From Bacillus sp. CECT 9360 (GTDB lineage Bacteria > Bacillota > Bacilli > Bacillales > DSM-1321): a stretch of DNA of 56,207 bases. Below the pieces are notes generated by a model. The model did not search any database. It had not been told where the DNA came from and saw only the letters and a list, made by a program, of their open reading frames with translations. The DNA is taken from the NCBI RefSeq assembly GCF_918741275.1, contig NZ_CAKKNA010000021.1, forward strand, positions 1-56,207. The letters are read 5' to 3'. Positions 8,659 through 20,280 of this stretch are shown one piece after another. How positions within the stretch are numbered: position 1 is the first letter of the stretch; every line of letters begins with the position of its first letter. A program made the translations under genes and the position numbers.

Positions 8659-8687
8659 ATAATACCAGCCATTCCCAAATGCGTCAA
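8659..8687 (-). promoter_or_regulatory. Sigma-A promoter of abrB
   Basis: Minus strand: -35 TTGACG (8687-8682), 17-nt spacer, -10 TATTAT (8664-8659). Start site expected near 8652, just upstream of the 0A boxes. Confidence 0.75.
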
Positions 8688-9050
8688 TAAATAAATATTT
8701 CCTAGTTTCTTCAAATTAACTTTTATAGTATTAAATCAAGGTTTGCAGCAGCCGTTGACTGTAAATGGTAGAATAAATAAGCAAAAAGAAGATTATATTT
8801 ATTGCAATAAAAATTATACTATAATAAGATAATTTTTTTGATTCGACATAAATCGACACGATCTGAAAAACTAACTATCGTAATGCGGAATGAGAAGGGA
8901 TTATAAGTCAAGAGGAGCAGATGAATATTGATCGTTGCTCTTGATAGCGATACCGTGATTATATTATAAGATGCATGGGATTTATTTACAAACAATTAGT
9001 CTTACAACTTTATGACATTTTTCATTTTCGTTCTTAAAGGCTTATTCTGG
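8688..9050. other. Long abrB-metS intergenic region, no gene seen
   Basis: AT-rich. The only items noted are a seven-codon frame at 8921-8944 with GAGGAG 3 nt upstream, and a hairpin ATCGTT/AGCGAT at 8930-8950. Neither proves a gene. Confidence 0.5.
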
Positions 9051-9079
9051 TTGCACATTTTTAAAATTTTAGGTATATT
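9051..9079 (+). promoter_or_regulatory. Candidate sigma-A promoter of metS
   Basis: TTGCAC (9051-9056), 17-nt spacer, TATATT (9074-9079). It would give a leader of about 180 nt before metS. Confidence 0.5.
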
Positions 9080-9180
9080 TTGTTGATAGAAGAGGTAATG
9101 ATGACATAATAGACCCGATCGGCATACCTATAAAACTGGCTAATAATTTTGTGACTTTTTACTAGCTGTTTTCTGTTTAG

Positions 9181-9206
9181 CTCTCGCCTAGGGCGTGAGT
9201 TTTTTA
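9181..9206 (+). terminator. Intrinsic terminator or attenuator in the metS leader
   Basis: CTCTCGCC (9181-9188) pairs with GGCGTGAG (9192-9199) with one T-T mismatch, followed by TTTTTT. It lies between the candidate promoter and metS. Resembles the CTCGCC hairpin of Family A, so it may be a repeat-derived element. Confidence 0.6.
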
Positions 9207-9232
9207 ACTTTTGATTGCACATTCACATTTAA

Positions 9233-11263
<2,031 letters not shown>

Positions 11264-11286
11264 AAAGAGAAATAAAGTTTTTCCTC

Positions 11287-11334
11287 AATAACATAAAAAT
11301 GTTCCACATGGAACGTTTTTGTGTTATTTTTTTG
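11287..11334 (+). terminator. Intrinsic terminator of metS
   Basis: A long near-perfect stem: AATAACATAAAAATGTTCC (11287-11305) against GGAACGTTTTTGTGTTATT (11310-11328), then a T run. Confidence 0.9.
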
Positions 11335-11565
11335 CTTGCTGAATAAGATAATTCTATTGCCAGATAATGTTACATAGAGGATGTTATTAGTTGAAAGGAG
11401 CATACAGGCAAATTATTTTTCAAAATTCTATTTCATCTGTAGAATAAAGGAACCCATTTCACTGGAAATTAAGGGATTATATTCTCTGTAATATATTTGT
11501 TACCTAAATGTGAAACATGAAAACTTCTATTGGATAATACATTATTGCTAGAAAGGGCGAAAATC
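11335..11565. other. metS-tatD intergenic DNA, nothing recognised
   Basis: AT-rich. A TTG-started extension of tatD from 11530 has no ribosome site. No clear promoter or RNA. Confidence 0.4.
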
Positions 11566-12333
11566 ATGTTATTTGATACACATGTACATTTGAATGCAGA
11601 ACAATTTCAGGAAGATTTAGAAGAAGTCATCGAGAGAGCTAAAACCACGGGAGTTTCAAATGTGGTGGTCGTGGGCTTTGATCGCCCCACGATCTTACGT
11701 GCGATGGAGCTTGTGGAGCAATATGAGTTTATGTATGCGAGTGTCGGCTGGCATCCTGTTGATGCTATCGATATGAACGATGAAGATCTGCAGTGGATTG
11801 AAGAGCTCTCCCGGCATCCAAAAGTCGTTGCCATTGGAGAAATGGGCTTGGACTATCATTGGGATAAGTCCCCAAAAGAAATTCAAAAGGAGGTTTTTCG
11901 AAAACAAATCAGGCTTGCAAAAAAAGTAAAGCTGCCTATCATTATTCATAATCGAGAGGCTACTGCCGATATAGTAGAGATTTTGAAAGAAGAGAACGCT
12001 GCGGAAGTTGGCGGAATCATGCATTGCTTTAGTGGAAGCGTAGAAACGGCATTAGAATGTGTAGAAATGAATTTTTACATATCTCTTGGAGGTCCCGTTA
12101 CATTTAAAAATGCCAAAAAGCCTAAGGAAGTCGCTCTGGAAATACCACTTGATCACCTATTAATCGAAACAGACTGTCCCTATCTTGCACCACATCCACA
12201 TCGGGGAAAAAGAAACGAACCATCCTTTGTAAAATTAGTAGCCGAACAGATTGCGGAGATTAAAAATGTAACTTTAGAAGAAGTAGCAGAAGTGACGGAA
12301 AGAAATGCCAAAAAATTATTCGGCATCATTTGA
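11566..12333 (+). CDS. yabD: TatD family metal-dependent DNase
   Basis: 255 residues of TIM-barrel hydrolase: metal site DTHVHLN at the N-terminus, GEMGLDYHW, PIIIHNREA, MHCFSGS and ETDCPYLAPHPHRG. The family are 3'-5' exonucleases or deoxyribonucleases thought to act in DNA repair. ATG 11566 gives MLFDTHVH and the family length; AAAGGG lies 9 nt upstream. The same position in B. subtilis is yabD. Confidence 0.92.
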   Translation: MLFDTHVHLNAEQFQEDLEEVIERAKTTGVSNVVVVGFDRPTILRAMELVEQYEFMYASVGWHPVDAIDMNDEDLQWIEELSRHPKVVAIGEMGLDYHWDKSPKEIQKEVFRKQIRLAKKVKLPIIIHNREATADIVEILKEENAAEVGGIMHCFSGSVETALECVEMNFYISLGGPVTFKNAKKPKEVALEIPLDHLLIETDCPYLAPHPHRGKRNEPSFVKLVAEQIAEIKNVTLEEVAEVTERNAKKLFGII

Positions 12334-12361
12334 CAGTAATCGCTGTCGATATGCCAGTAAC

Positions 12362-12370
12362 TTTGTCGAA
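12362..12370 (+). promoter_or_regulatory. Perfect 0A-box match upstream of yabE
   Basis: TTTGTCGAA equals the Spo0A box consensus. It lies about 140 bp upstream of the yabE promoter, between two copies of GTCGATATG (12345, 12427). One 9-mer can occur by chance. Confidence 0.3.
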
Positions 12371-12502
12371 AAGAAACTAATTTCTCAAAGGTTCTACAAA
12401 AATCAGTTATTTCTTTGAATAATAATGTCGATATGTCACCCTTTTCAATTTAAGAGATTGTATGCATAATAAGAGATGTTTTCCGGGGTAAATGTGAATT
12501 GA

Positions 12503-12532
12503 TTGACAGTTCTGTAACAATGTCTATATAAT
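12503..12532 (+). promoter_or_regulatory. Sigma-A promoter of yabE
   Basis: TTGACA (12503-12508), 18-nt spacer, TATAAT (12527-12532). Both boxes are perfect. Confidence 0.75.
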
Positions 12533-12576
12533 CTATCACCGAGAGGAAGGAGGAGTTTTTCATTTTATCAATACCT

Positions 12577-13755
12577 ATGAAAAACCTGATCCCCAAATCT
12601 TTTGGGAAAAAGAAGCTGGTCATTGTAATCAGTAGTGCTGCACTAGCTGTTGCTACACTTGGATTGTTGTTCTATTTTGGAACAAAACAAACAGTAGCAC
12701 TTACTTTAGATGGGGAAAAAAAGGTAGTGAGAACGCATGCGGCTACCATCGATGATATTTTCAAAGAATTAGAGATTAACGTTAAGGCTCAAGATTACTT
12801 ATACCCCTCGGGAAATAACAAAGTGAAGGAAAACATGGAGGTGGTTTGGGATCCATCTCACGAAGTTGGCATACTTGAGGACGGCAAAAAGAAAAAAGTC
12901 TTTTCAAGAGCTGACACTGTTGAAGAACTGTTGAAAGAACAAAAGCTTAAAGTAACCGGGAATGATAAGGTAAACCCTTCCCTGGATACGAAACTTCGAA
13001 GCGAGATGGTAGTTGCAATCGAAAAGGCCTTTCCGCTAAAGCTAGCAGTAGGCGGGGTCGAAAAGCAGGTTTGGTCAACTTCGACTACGGTCGCTGACTT
13101 TTTAAAGAAACAAGATGTAAAGCTTAATACATTAGACCGGGTTGAACCAGGTTTAGGGGAAAAAGTTGAAACAGACAACCTTGTAAATGTCATACGAGTA
13201 GAAAAAGTCACCGATGTAGTGGAAGAACCAGTGGACTTCGGAGTCATTACAAAAAAAGACGCCAGTTTGATAAAAGGAAGAGAAACAGTGCTCAATGAGG
13301 GCAAAACCGGACTAATTTCCAGACAATACGAAATCATAAAAGAGAACGGTAAAGAAATTAAAAGAAGCTTAATTTCAGAAAATCTTATTAAAAAGCAAAC
13401 AGATAAAGTAGTAGCAGTTGGTACAAAGAGCTTTGTAGCCCAAGTTTCCCGGGGAGAACAAGGCGGCAGGGAATTCTATGTATCATCAACAGCTTACACG
13501 GCCAGCTGTAACGGCTGTTCCGGGACAACGGCGACAGGCATCAATCTAAAAAAGAATCCGGGAGCAAAAGTGATTGCTGTGGATCCAAGAGTGATCCCGC
13601 TTGGCTCCAAGGTTTATGTTGAAGGATATGGCTATGCCATAGCCGGTGACACGGGAGGCGCAATCAAAGGCAACAAAATCGACGTATTTATCCCTTCCAA
13701 GTCTGATGCATACCGCTGGGGAGTCAAAAGGGTTAAAATTCGCGTCTTAAACTAA
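12577..13755 (+). CDS. yabE: Cell-wall protein with DUF348 repeats, G5 and 3D domains (YabE, RpfB-like)
   Basis: 392 residues. N-terminal basic patch and one membrane helix (about 13-34), then three ubiquitin-like DUF348 repeats (from about 41, 97, 152), a G5 domain (about 205-285) and a C-terminal 3D domain whose aspartates appear in VDPRVIPLG, AGDTGGAIKG and KIDVF. The 3D domain is a lytic-transglycosylase-type fold, so it probably cuts peptidoglycan outside the cell. The start is odd: AAGGAGGAG ends 21 nt before the ATG. ATT 12562 lies 8 nt after the Shine-Dalgarno and would add five residues. Confidence 0.9.
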   Translation: MKNLIPKSFGKKKLVIVISSAALAVATLGLLFYFGTKQTVALTLDGEKKVVRTHAATIDDIFKELEINVKAQDYLYPSGNNKVKENMEVVWDPSHEVGILEDGKKKKVFSRADTVEELLKEQKLKVTGNDKVNPSLDTKLRSEMVVAIEKAFPLKLAVGGVEKQVWSTSTTVADFLKKQDVKLNTLDRVEPGLGEKVETDNLVNVIRVEKVTDVVEEPVDFGVITKKDASLIKGRETVLNEGKTGLISRQYEIIKENGKEIKRSLISENLIKKQTDKVVAVGTKSFVAQVSRGEQGGREFYVSSTAYTASCNGCSGTTATGINLKKNPGAKVIAVDPRVIPLGSKVYVEGYGYAIAGDTGGAIKGNKIDVFIPSKSDAYRWGVKRVKIRVLN

Positions 13756-13766
13756 GTAATCCTACG

Positions 13767-13796
13767 GCAGAGGGTTTTATACCTTCTGCTTTTTTA
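13767..13796 (+). terminator. Intrinsic terminator of yabE
   Basis: GCAGAGGG (13767-13774) with CCTTCTGC (13782-13789), loop of 7, then TTTTTT. Confidence 0.9.
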
Positions 13797-13813
13797 CGTT
13801 ATAATAAGAAATG

Positions 13814-14148
13814 AACGTCGACTAAGAGCCGCCACGTCCATGTGGCGAACATCGACGCCAGCCCATCCTGGGCAAGTGCGACAGGCATAAGACGAACCGC
13901 GCAGGAGGCAGTTCTCCGCCACTACAGTGGTTTGGCGATAGCGGATTCTCGGCTACAACCTGCCACGTCCTTATGTCTTAGGTCGAGGTCAGCACATCCT
14001 GTGCAAGTCCGAGCGGCTGGGCGCTGTAGCTAGACAATTTAAAATTTAGAAATTGATTCTTTTATCAAGAGGATCGAAGGCTAAATTCGCCACATCGTGT
14101 GGCGACGCCTTCATGACCCACATCGTGTGGGCCTAAGCGGAAGCGCCA
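13814..14148. repeat. Family B repeat, longest copy, between yabE and rnmV
   Basis: About 335 bp built from small palindromes: GCCACGTCCATGTGGC (13832-13847), AGCCCATCCTGGGC, GCACATCCTGTGC (13991-14003), CGCCACATCGTGTGGCG and CCCACATCGTGTGGG. Its 3' side (reverse strand) reads TGTCTAGCTACAGCGCCCAG, the start of a motif also seen at 35492. GC-rich against the surroundings. A 63-codon open frame inside it has no ribosome site. Confidence 0.8.
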
Positions 14149-14204
14149 ATATACTTATATAACGGTGTAATGTACGGAAATGTTTCGTGCTGCAGGAGGA
14201 AATA

Positions 14205-15648
<1,444 letters not shown>

Positions 15649-15761
15649 TTTTAGTTTAGCATAGGCGAGATTTTTAGCTGTTGTAAAGGGTCTCAAGGTT
15701 TGGACACGATGTGGCAGGTGTTAATCCATGTTCCATACTTGTAGATGCCTCTGCTTTCCTT

Positions 15762-15826
15762 TCTGCATAAGAGCAACTAAGTTTAATCTCCGCCTTACGG
15801 CTCGTCAATCGACAAGTTTTCTTTAG
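15762..15826. repeat. Family A repeat
   Basis: Carries the family blocks CTGCATAAGAGCAACTAAG, CTCCGCCTTACGGCTCG and AAGTTTTCTTTA. The hairpin arms are degraded here (CTCGTC/GACAAG). Confidence 0.65.
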
Positions 15827-15832
15827 ACTCAT

Positions 15833-15861
15833 CACCATTTTATTAATGGATGCATAGCCTA
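15833..15861 (+). promoter_or_regulatory. Predicted sigma-K promoter of yabG
   Basis: CACC (15833-15836), 16 nt, CATAGCCTA (15853-15861), matching the known sigma-K form AC - 16 - CATAnnnTA. It lies about 60 nt before yabG, which is a sigma-K gene in B. subtilis. Confidence 0.6.
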
Positions 15862-15920
15862 TCATGAGTTAATTATTCTGACAGGGCTGTTAATTGGGTA
15901 TCTTGTCCAGAGGTGAGTTC

Positions 15921-16799
15921 ATGAAATTACAAGTCAATGATATAGTCGGACGGAAATCGTACGAATGTGATGTTTTATTTCGTATTATAGATATCAGGGT
16001 CATTCAGGGTAAACAGGAAGCGATACTTTACGGGGAGGACATCCGTTTAATTGCCGATGCTCCATTTGAAGATTTAGTTCCGATTAATGGAGAAGAAAGA
16101 AGTATCCGCCAAAAAACAAACGAAGCGCTTCTTGAACAATCATATCGCCTTTTTGCCCAGGATAAAGAATTATTGCAACAAAAAAGCGAATACCTGTCCA
16201 GTGATGGTTATCGGTATTCCGGGGATTACTTTCAAATTCCCGGCAGAGTGCTTCATATTGATGGAGACCCTTCTTATCTGAAAAAATGCCTTAGTCTATA
16301 TGAAAAAATCGGGATCCCGGTGAAGGGAATATATTGCAATGAAAAAGAGATGCCTGAACAAATTGGCAAGTTTCTTGAGCATTACCGACCGGATATTTTG
16401 GTGATTACCGGACATGATTCGTATTCAAAATCAAAAGGGGCAATAAAGGATTTAAATGCATATCGACATTCAAGACAATTTGCAGAAACCGTTCAGGAAG
16501 CGAGAAAAAAAGTTCCAAGCCTGGACCAATTAATCATTTTTGCGGGAGCTTGCCAATCACATTTTGAATCACTTATCCAGGCTGGCGCAAATTTTGCGAG
16601 TTCTCCCGAGAGAGTGAATATACATGCACTTGATCCTGTTTATATTGTGGCGAAAGTAAGCTTCACCTCATTTAGGGATTATATTCATGTTTGGGATATT
16701 CTGAGAAATACGTTAACTGGTGAAAAGGGTCTGGGCGGGATTGATACAAAAGGAGTCCTCCGAACGGGATTGCCTTATCGTATGTCAAAAGAGGATTGA
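15921..16799 (+). CDS. yabG: Sporulation-specific protease YabG
   Basis: 292 residues, no signal peptide. Starts MKLQVNDIVGRKSYECDVLFRI like the family, with RVLHIDGDPSYLKKCL and LVITGHDSYSKSKG. Known: a mother-cell protease that trims spore coat and cortex-associated proteins such as SafA and SpoIVA. ATG 15921 follows AGAGGTGA; upstream in-frame codons from 15894 have no ribosome site. Preceded by the predicted sigma-K promoter. Single-gene unit. Confidence 0.93.
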   Translation: MKLQVNDIVGRKSYECDVLFRIIDIRVIQGKQEAILYGEDIRLIADAPFEDLVPINGEERSIRQKTNEALLEQSYRLFAQDKELLQQKSEYLSSDGYRYSGDYFQIPGRVLHIDGDPSYLKKCLSLYEKIGIPVKGIYCNEKEMPEQIGKFLEHYRPDILVITGHDSYSKSKGAIKDLNAYRHSRQFAETVQEARKKVPSLDQLIIFAGACQSHFESLIQAGANFASSPERVNIHALDPVYIVAKVSFTSFRDYIHVWDILRNTLTGEKGLGGIDTKGVLRTGLPYRMSKED

Positions 16800-16836
16800 G
16801 AGCTGCATGGATAGATCATGCAGCCTGTTCTCATTT
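16800..16836 (+). terminator. Probable terminator of yabG
   Basis: GCTGCATG (16802-16809) with CATGCAGC (16817-16824), loop of 7. The T tail is weak. Confidence 0.6.
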
Positions 16837-16952
16837 ATAGGAATAAGCAAATTTTACTTTCTGTACATATTTTTTGACTTAAGCTTTATACTATATGCGA
16901 GTCAGTTTAGGAATAAAATTTTGTAAATCGGCAAAATTTACGTTAAAAACCA

Positions 16953-16982
16953 TTGACAAACAAATTTAAGTGCTGATATAAT
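16953..16982 (+). promoter_or_regulatory. Sigma-A promoter 1 of veg
   Basis: TTGACA (16953-16958), 18-nt spacer, TATAAT (16977-16982). Perfect boxes. Confidence 0.75.
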
Positions 16983-16995
16983 TTAATATTTTTAT

Positions 16996-17025
16996 TTGAC
17001 TTCAGGTGGAAGATTGTGATATACT
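16996..17025 (+). promoter_or_regulatory. Sigma-A promoter 2 of veg
   Basis: TTGACT (16996-17001), 18-nt spacer, TATACT (17020-17025). A second tandem promoter 43 bp downstream, with a short leader to the strong ribosome site GAGGTGGATC. veg is a classic strong promoter gene in B. subtilis. Confidence 0.75.
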
Positions 17026-17047
17026 ACACTCAGTGAGGTGGATCGAA

Positions 17048-17299
17048 ATGCCAAAAACTTTAGCTGATATAAAAAAAGCACTGGACTCCAACCTAGGAAA
17101 TCGATTGCTTTTAAAAGCGAACGGCGGAAGAAGAAAAACCATTGAACGTTTTGGGACGTTATCGGAAACTTATCCGTCTGTATTTGTTATTGAGCTCGAC
17201 CAAGATGAGAACGCGTTTGAAAGAGTTTCATACAGCTATGCGGATGTATTAACGGAAACTGTAGAATTAACATTTTTGAATCAGCAGCAAGAGGTGTAA
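17048..17299 (+). CDS. veg: Veg protein, biofilm stimulator
   Basis: 83 residues, very conserved small beta protein: [18 protein letters not shown] and [23 protein letters not shown] are family blocks. Known: made at high level during growth; it favours biofilm formation by relieving SinR repression. ATG 17048 follows GAGGTGGATC. Tandem promoters and its own terminator isolate it. Confidence 0.95.
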   Translation: MPKTLADIKKALDSNLGNRLLLKANGGRRKTIERFGTLSETYPSVFVIELDQDENAFERVSYSYADVLTETVELTFLNQQQEV

Positions 17300-17308
17300 G
17301 TCTCTGCA

Positions 17309-17338
17309 AAGCAGTAAACTATGTTTGCTGCTTTTTAA
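17309..17338 (+). terminator. Intrinsic terminator of veg
   Basis: AAGCAGTAAAC (17309-17319) pairs with GTTTGCTGCTT (17323-17333), one G-T pair, 3-nt loop, then T run. Confidence 0.88.
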
Positions 17339-17452
17339 TTTGCCAAGAATACGTCTTTATTTCGAGACAAAAAAGGGTAAAAAAGGGGCAAATGAAAACA
17401 TCGAAAGTAGACAAACTAATATTGTGTCAGCATGTGAAAGGGGTTGTTCTAT

Positions 17453-17629
17453 TTGGGCAGAAGAAGAGGTATTATGTCAGATGAATTTAAAGAAGAACTG
17501 GCAAAAGAGCTCGGTTTTTACGATGTAGTCCAAAAAGAAGGCTGGGGAGGCATACGGGCGCGTGATGCTGGAAACATGGTGAGGCTTGCGATTGAAAAAG
17601 CGCAAACCCAAATGATGAACAAAAGCTAA
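17453..17629 (+). CDS. sspF: Small acid-soluble spore protein, SspF type
   Basis: 58 residues. Start TTG 17453 gives [20 protein letters not shown], matching the SspF N-terminus, with AAAGGGG 9 nt upstream. ATG 17474 (51 aa) would lose the GRRRG patch. The C-terminal block [19 protein letters not shown] is the alpha/beta SASP DNA-binding signature. Family: spore DNA-binding proteins, minor class. A sigma-G-like pair AATGA (17391) and CAAACTA (17412-17418) with a 16-nt gap lies upstream; this is only suggestive. Confidence 0.9.
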   Translation: MGRRRGIMSDEFKEELAKELGFYDVVQKEGWGGIRARDAGNMVRLAIEKAQTQMMNKS

Positions 17630-17701
17630 CGCTTTTAGCTCAGGTGAACTGGTTATCGATATAGTCAATTACTGCTCATGCTGATCACAATGCTTATATT
17701 T

Positions 17702-17763
17702 GGGCCAGATTCTTGTCTTTGCGCCACTGTCTATGGCGTATAAGAAGAGTCTGGTCCTTTTTC
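17702..17763 (+). terminator. Intrinsic terminator of sspF
   Basis: GGGCCAGA (17702-17709) pairs with TCTGGTCC (17750-17757), with an inner GCCA/TGGC helix, followed by TTTTT. Confidence 0.82.
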
Positions 17764-17866
17764 AATCCTTGGCTCATTTAAATTAAAAGGGAAAAACCTT
17801 TAGAATATATTCATATATGGTAAAATAGTACAAGAACTTTTAAGAACGTTAAAGTAGGTGGACATA

Positions 17867-18736
17867 TTGAAACTCATGGAAAAAGCACCGGCTAAAATAA
17901 ATTTAGCGCTTGATGTGCTTTTTAAGAGGCCTGATGGATACCACGAAGTAGAAATGGTCATGACTACAGTGGATTTGGCAGATCGAATTGAACTCAGTGA
18001 GACAGGAAACGGAACCATTCAAATTATATCCCATAATCGCTTTGTTCCGGATGATAATCGAAATTTGGCTTATCAAGCAGCAGCTTTATTAAAGGAGCGC
18101 TATCAAATAAATAAAGGGGTTTCAATCGCGATTGAAAAAAACATTCCCGTTGCAGCCGGACTAGCAGGTGGCAGCAGTGATGCGGCTGCTACTTTAAGGG
18201 GGTTGAACCGGCTTTGGAGCCTTGGTTTGTCATTGGATGAACTGGCGGAAATCGGTGCGGAAATCGGATCGGATGTGTCATTTTGCGTATACGGCGGTAC
18301 GGCCTTAGCAAAGGGCAGAGGGGAGAAAATTACGCATTTGCCAACTCCCCCAAAATGCTGGGTTATTCTTGCCAAGCCAACGATCGGTGTGTCAACTGCC
18401 GATGTTTATAAAAGGCTCAACCTGCAAGAGGCAGCTCATCCCAATGTGGAAGAAATGATATCAGCCATTAACAATAATGATTATGCCCAGCTTTGCGGGA
18501 ACCTTGGCAATGTTCTTGAGCAAGTAACCCTTTCAGCCTATCCGGAAGTTGCCAATATCAAAGAGCAAATGAAGACGTTTGGTGCGGATGCAGTATTGAT
18601 GAGCGGAAGCGGTCCGACAGTTTTCGGCTTAGTGGAGCATGATTCAAGAATGCAGCGGATTTATAACGGATTACGCGGGTTTTGTCATCAAGTTTATGCT
18701 GTGAGGATGCTTGGAGATCTAAATGAACTTGAATAA
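17867..18736 (+). CDS. ispE: 4-diphosphocytidyl-2-C-methyl-D-erythritol kinase
   Basis: 289 residues, GHMP kinase fold: [13 protein letters not shown] at the start, ATP loop [16 protein letters not shown], and the C-terminal [12 protein letters not shown]. Third kinase step of the non-mevalonate isoprenoid pathway. The start is TTG 17867, with AGGTGG 5 nt upstream; GTG 17858 lies inside the Shine-Dalgarno. Length equals that of B. subtilis. Confidence 0.95.
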   Translation: MKLMEKAPAKINLALDVLFKRPDGYHEVEMVMTTVDLADRIELSETGNGTIQIISHNRFVPDDNRNLAYQAAALLKERYQINKGVSIAIEKNIPVAAGLAGGSSDAAATLRGLNRLWSLGLSLDELAEIGAEIGSDVSFCVYGGTALAKGRGEKITHLPTPPKCWVILAKPTIGVSTADVYKRLNLQEAAHPNVEEMISAINNNDYAQLCGNLGNVLEQVTLSAYPEVANIKEQMKTFGADAVLMSGSGPTVFGLVEHDSRMQRIYNGLRGFCHQVYAVRMLGDLNELE

Positions 18737-18798
18737 TCACGTACAATAATGATATATTAGCTTTAATCATTCGGGTTTCAACAAAAGGAGGTGTAGCC

Positions 18799-19614
18799 AT
18801 GAAATTTCGCCGCAGCGAGAGGCTTGTAGATATGACAAATTATTTATTGGAACATCCGGGTCAGCTCGTGTCGCTAACCTTATTCGCGGAAAGGTATAGC
18901 TCAGCTAAATCTTCCATCAGTGAAGATTTAACGATCATAAAAAAAACGTTCGAATCAAGAGGGATCGGAACACTTCAGACCGTTCCGGGTGCTGCAGGCG
19001 GTGTTAGATACGTAGTTAGCATTAATAAAGAAGAAGCGCTAAGCTTTGTTGACGAGATGTGCGGAATTATTACAAGTCCAGAGCGGCTTCTCCCGGGAGG
19101 CTATCTGTATATGACGGATATCCTGGGAAAACCTCAGATCGTAAATAAGGTAGGCAGAATCATTGCAGCTGCTTATGCATCCAAAAAAGTGGATGTCATT
19201 ATGACGATGGCAACAAAGGGAATCCCGCTTGCTTACGCGGTCGCCAATCATTTGAACGTTCCTGTGGTAATTGTGAGAAGAGATAATAAAGTTACGGAAG
19301 GTTCCACTGTTTCAATCAATTACGTGTCCGGTTCATCAAAAAGGATTCAGACGATGGTTCTGTCCAAGCGAAGCCTTGCCGAAGGTTCAAATGTACTAAT
19401 TGTCGATGATTTTATGAAAGCGGGCGGTACTGTCAATGGAATGGTCAGTCTTCTGGAGGAATTCAAAGCTGCTGTAGCGGGAATTGCCGTTTTAGTTGAA
19501 TCTGAAAATACCGAAGAACGGCTGGTCGAACATTATTTATCATTGATTAAACTATCTGATGTAGGTGAAAAGGATAAGAAGATTAAGGTCAGCCACGGGA
19601 ATTATTTCGACTGA
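18799..19614 (+). CDS. purR: Purine operon repressor PurR
   Basis: 271 residues: N-terminal winged helix (about 1-74, KFRRSERLVDMTNYLL) and a C-terminal phosphoribosyltransferase-like domain with the PRPP loop IVDDFMKAGGTVNGM. Known: dimer repressing purine synthesis genes; PRPP releases it from DNA. Start follows AAAAGGAGGTG. A candidate own promoter TTGAAT-18-TATATT (18729-18758) lies in the gap after ispE. Confidence 0.97.
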   Translation: MKFRRSERLVDMTNYLLEHPGQLVSLTLFAERYSSAKSSISEDLTIIKKTFESRGIGTLQTVPGAAGGVRYVVSINKEEALSFVDEMCGIITSPERLLPGGYLYMTDILGKPQIVNKVGRIIAAAYASKKVDVIMTMATKGIPLAYAVANHLNVPVVIVRRDNKVTEGSTVSINYVSGSSKRIQTMVLSKRSLAEGSNVLIVDDFMKAGGTVNGMVSLLEEFKAAVAGIAVLVESENTEERLVEHYLSLIKLSDVGEKDKKIKVSHGNYFD

Positions 19615-19642
19615 TCAGAAAATATAAAAGGAGGCTTATTTC

Positions 19643-20017
19643 ATGAAATACGTACATACAAACGAGGCACCGGCTGCTATTGGGCCTTACTCGCAGGGGA
19701 TTGTGGTGAATAATCTGCTTTACAGCTCGGGACAAATTCCGCTTACGGCTGATGGAGTAATGCTGACTGGAAATGTTAAAGAGCAGACACATCAGGTATT
19801 CGCAAACCTGAAAGCTGTCTTGAAAGAGGCGGGAGCCACGCTAGAGACAGTTGTCAAAGCAACGGTTTTTATTAAAAATATGGATGATTTCACTGAAGTA
19901 AATGAAGTATATGGAGAATATTTTTCAACACATAAACCAGCCAGATCTTGTGTAGAAGTAGCACGGCTCCCAAAAGATGCTCTGGTTGAGATCGAAGTGG
20001 TTGCGCTCGTTAAATAA
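19643..20017 (+). CDS. ridA: Enamine/imine deaminase RidA (YabJ)
   Basis: 124 residues of the YjgF/RidA trimer fold: [22 protein letters not shown], and the catalytic arginine in [17 protein letters not shown]. Hydrolyses reactive enamines such as 2-aminoacrylate released by PLP enzymes. 28 bp after purR, strong AAAAGGAGG site, same transcript. Confidence 0.96.
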   Translation: MKYVHTNEAPAAIGPYSQGIVVNNLLYSSGQIPLTADGVMLTGNVKEQTHQVFANLKAVLKEAGATLETVVKATVFIKNMDDFTEVNEVYGEYFSTHKPARSCVEVARLPKDALVEIEVVALVK

Positions 20018-20033
20018 AAAAGAGCGCTTTTTT

Positions 20034-20098
20034 GGCTGCCTAAGTGCATCTTACTGTGTTTTCATCTAAAAAAACTCGCCAATCGGCGAGTTTTTTTA
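20034..20098 (+). terminator. Family A repeat with intrinsic terminator after ridA
   Basis: AAAACTCGCC (20071-20080), loop AATC, GGCGAGTTTT (20085-20094), then more T. The upstream part (CTAAGTGCATCTTACT) is a diverged Family A body. Confidence 0.85.
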
Positions 20099-20208
20099 TC
20101 AATGAAGAAATATTTATTCAAAAAAATCCTATTCTTCATGATTAGAGGCTAGGAAAATACTGTCTATAAAGGATTGTTGTAATTTTTCAAAAAATTTTAC
20201 AATTAATA

Positions 20209-20238
20209 GAAGGAGAATCTCATCTCTTTGTTGAATAA
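20209..20238 (+). promoter_or_regulatory. Predicted sigma-H promoter of spoVG
   Basis: GAAGGAGAAT (20209-20218) matches the sigma-H -35 form RnAGGAwww; TGAAT (20232-20236) matches the -10. spoVG is a known sigma-H gene. Confidence 0.65.
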
Positions 20239-20280
20239 GTAGTTTACAGTTTTTATAATGTTCGAAAGGTGGTGAACAGA

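Noticed and set aside
13842..14033. 63-residue frame upstream of rnmV
   Set aside because: Lies wholly in the Family B repeat, has no Shine-Dalgarno and no recognisable product.
17325..17528. 67-residue frame between veg and sspF
   Set aside because: Overlaps sspF in another frame and the veg terminator; no ribosome site.
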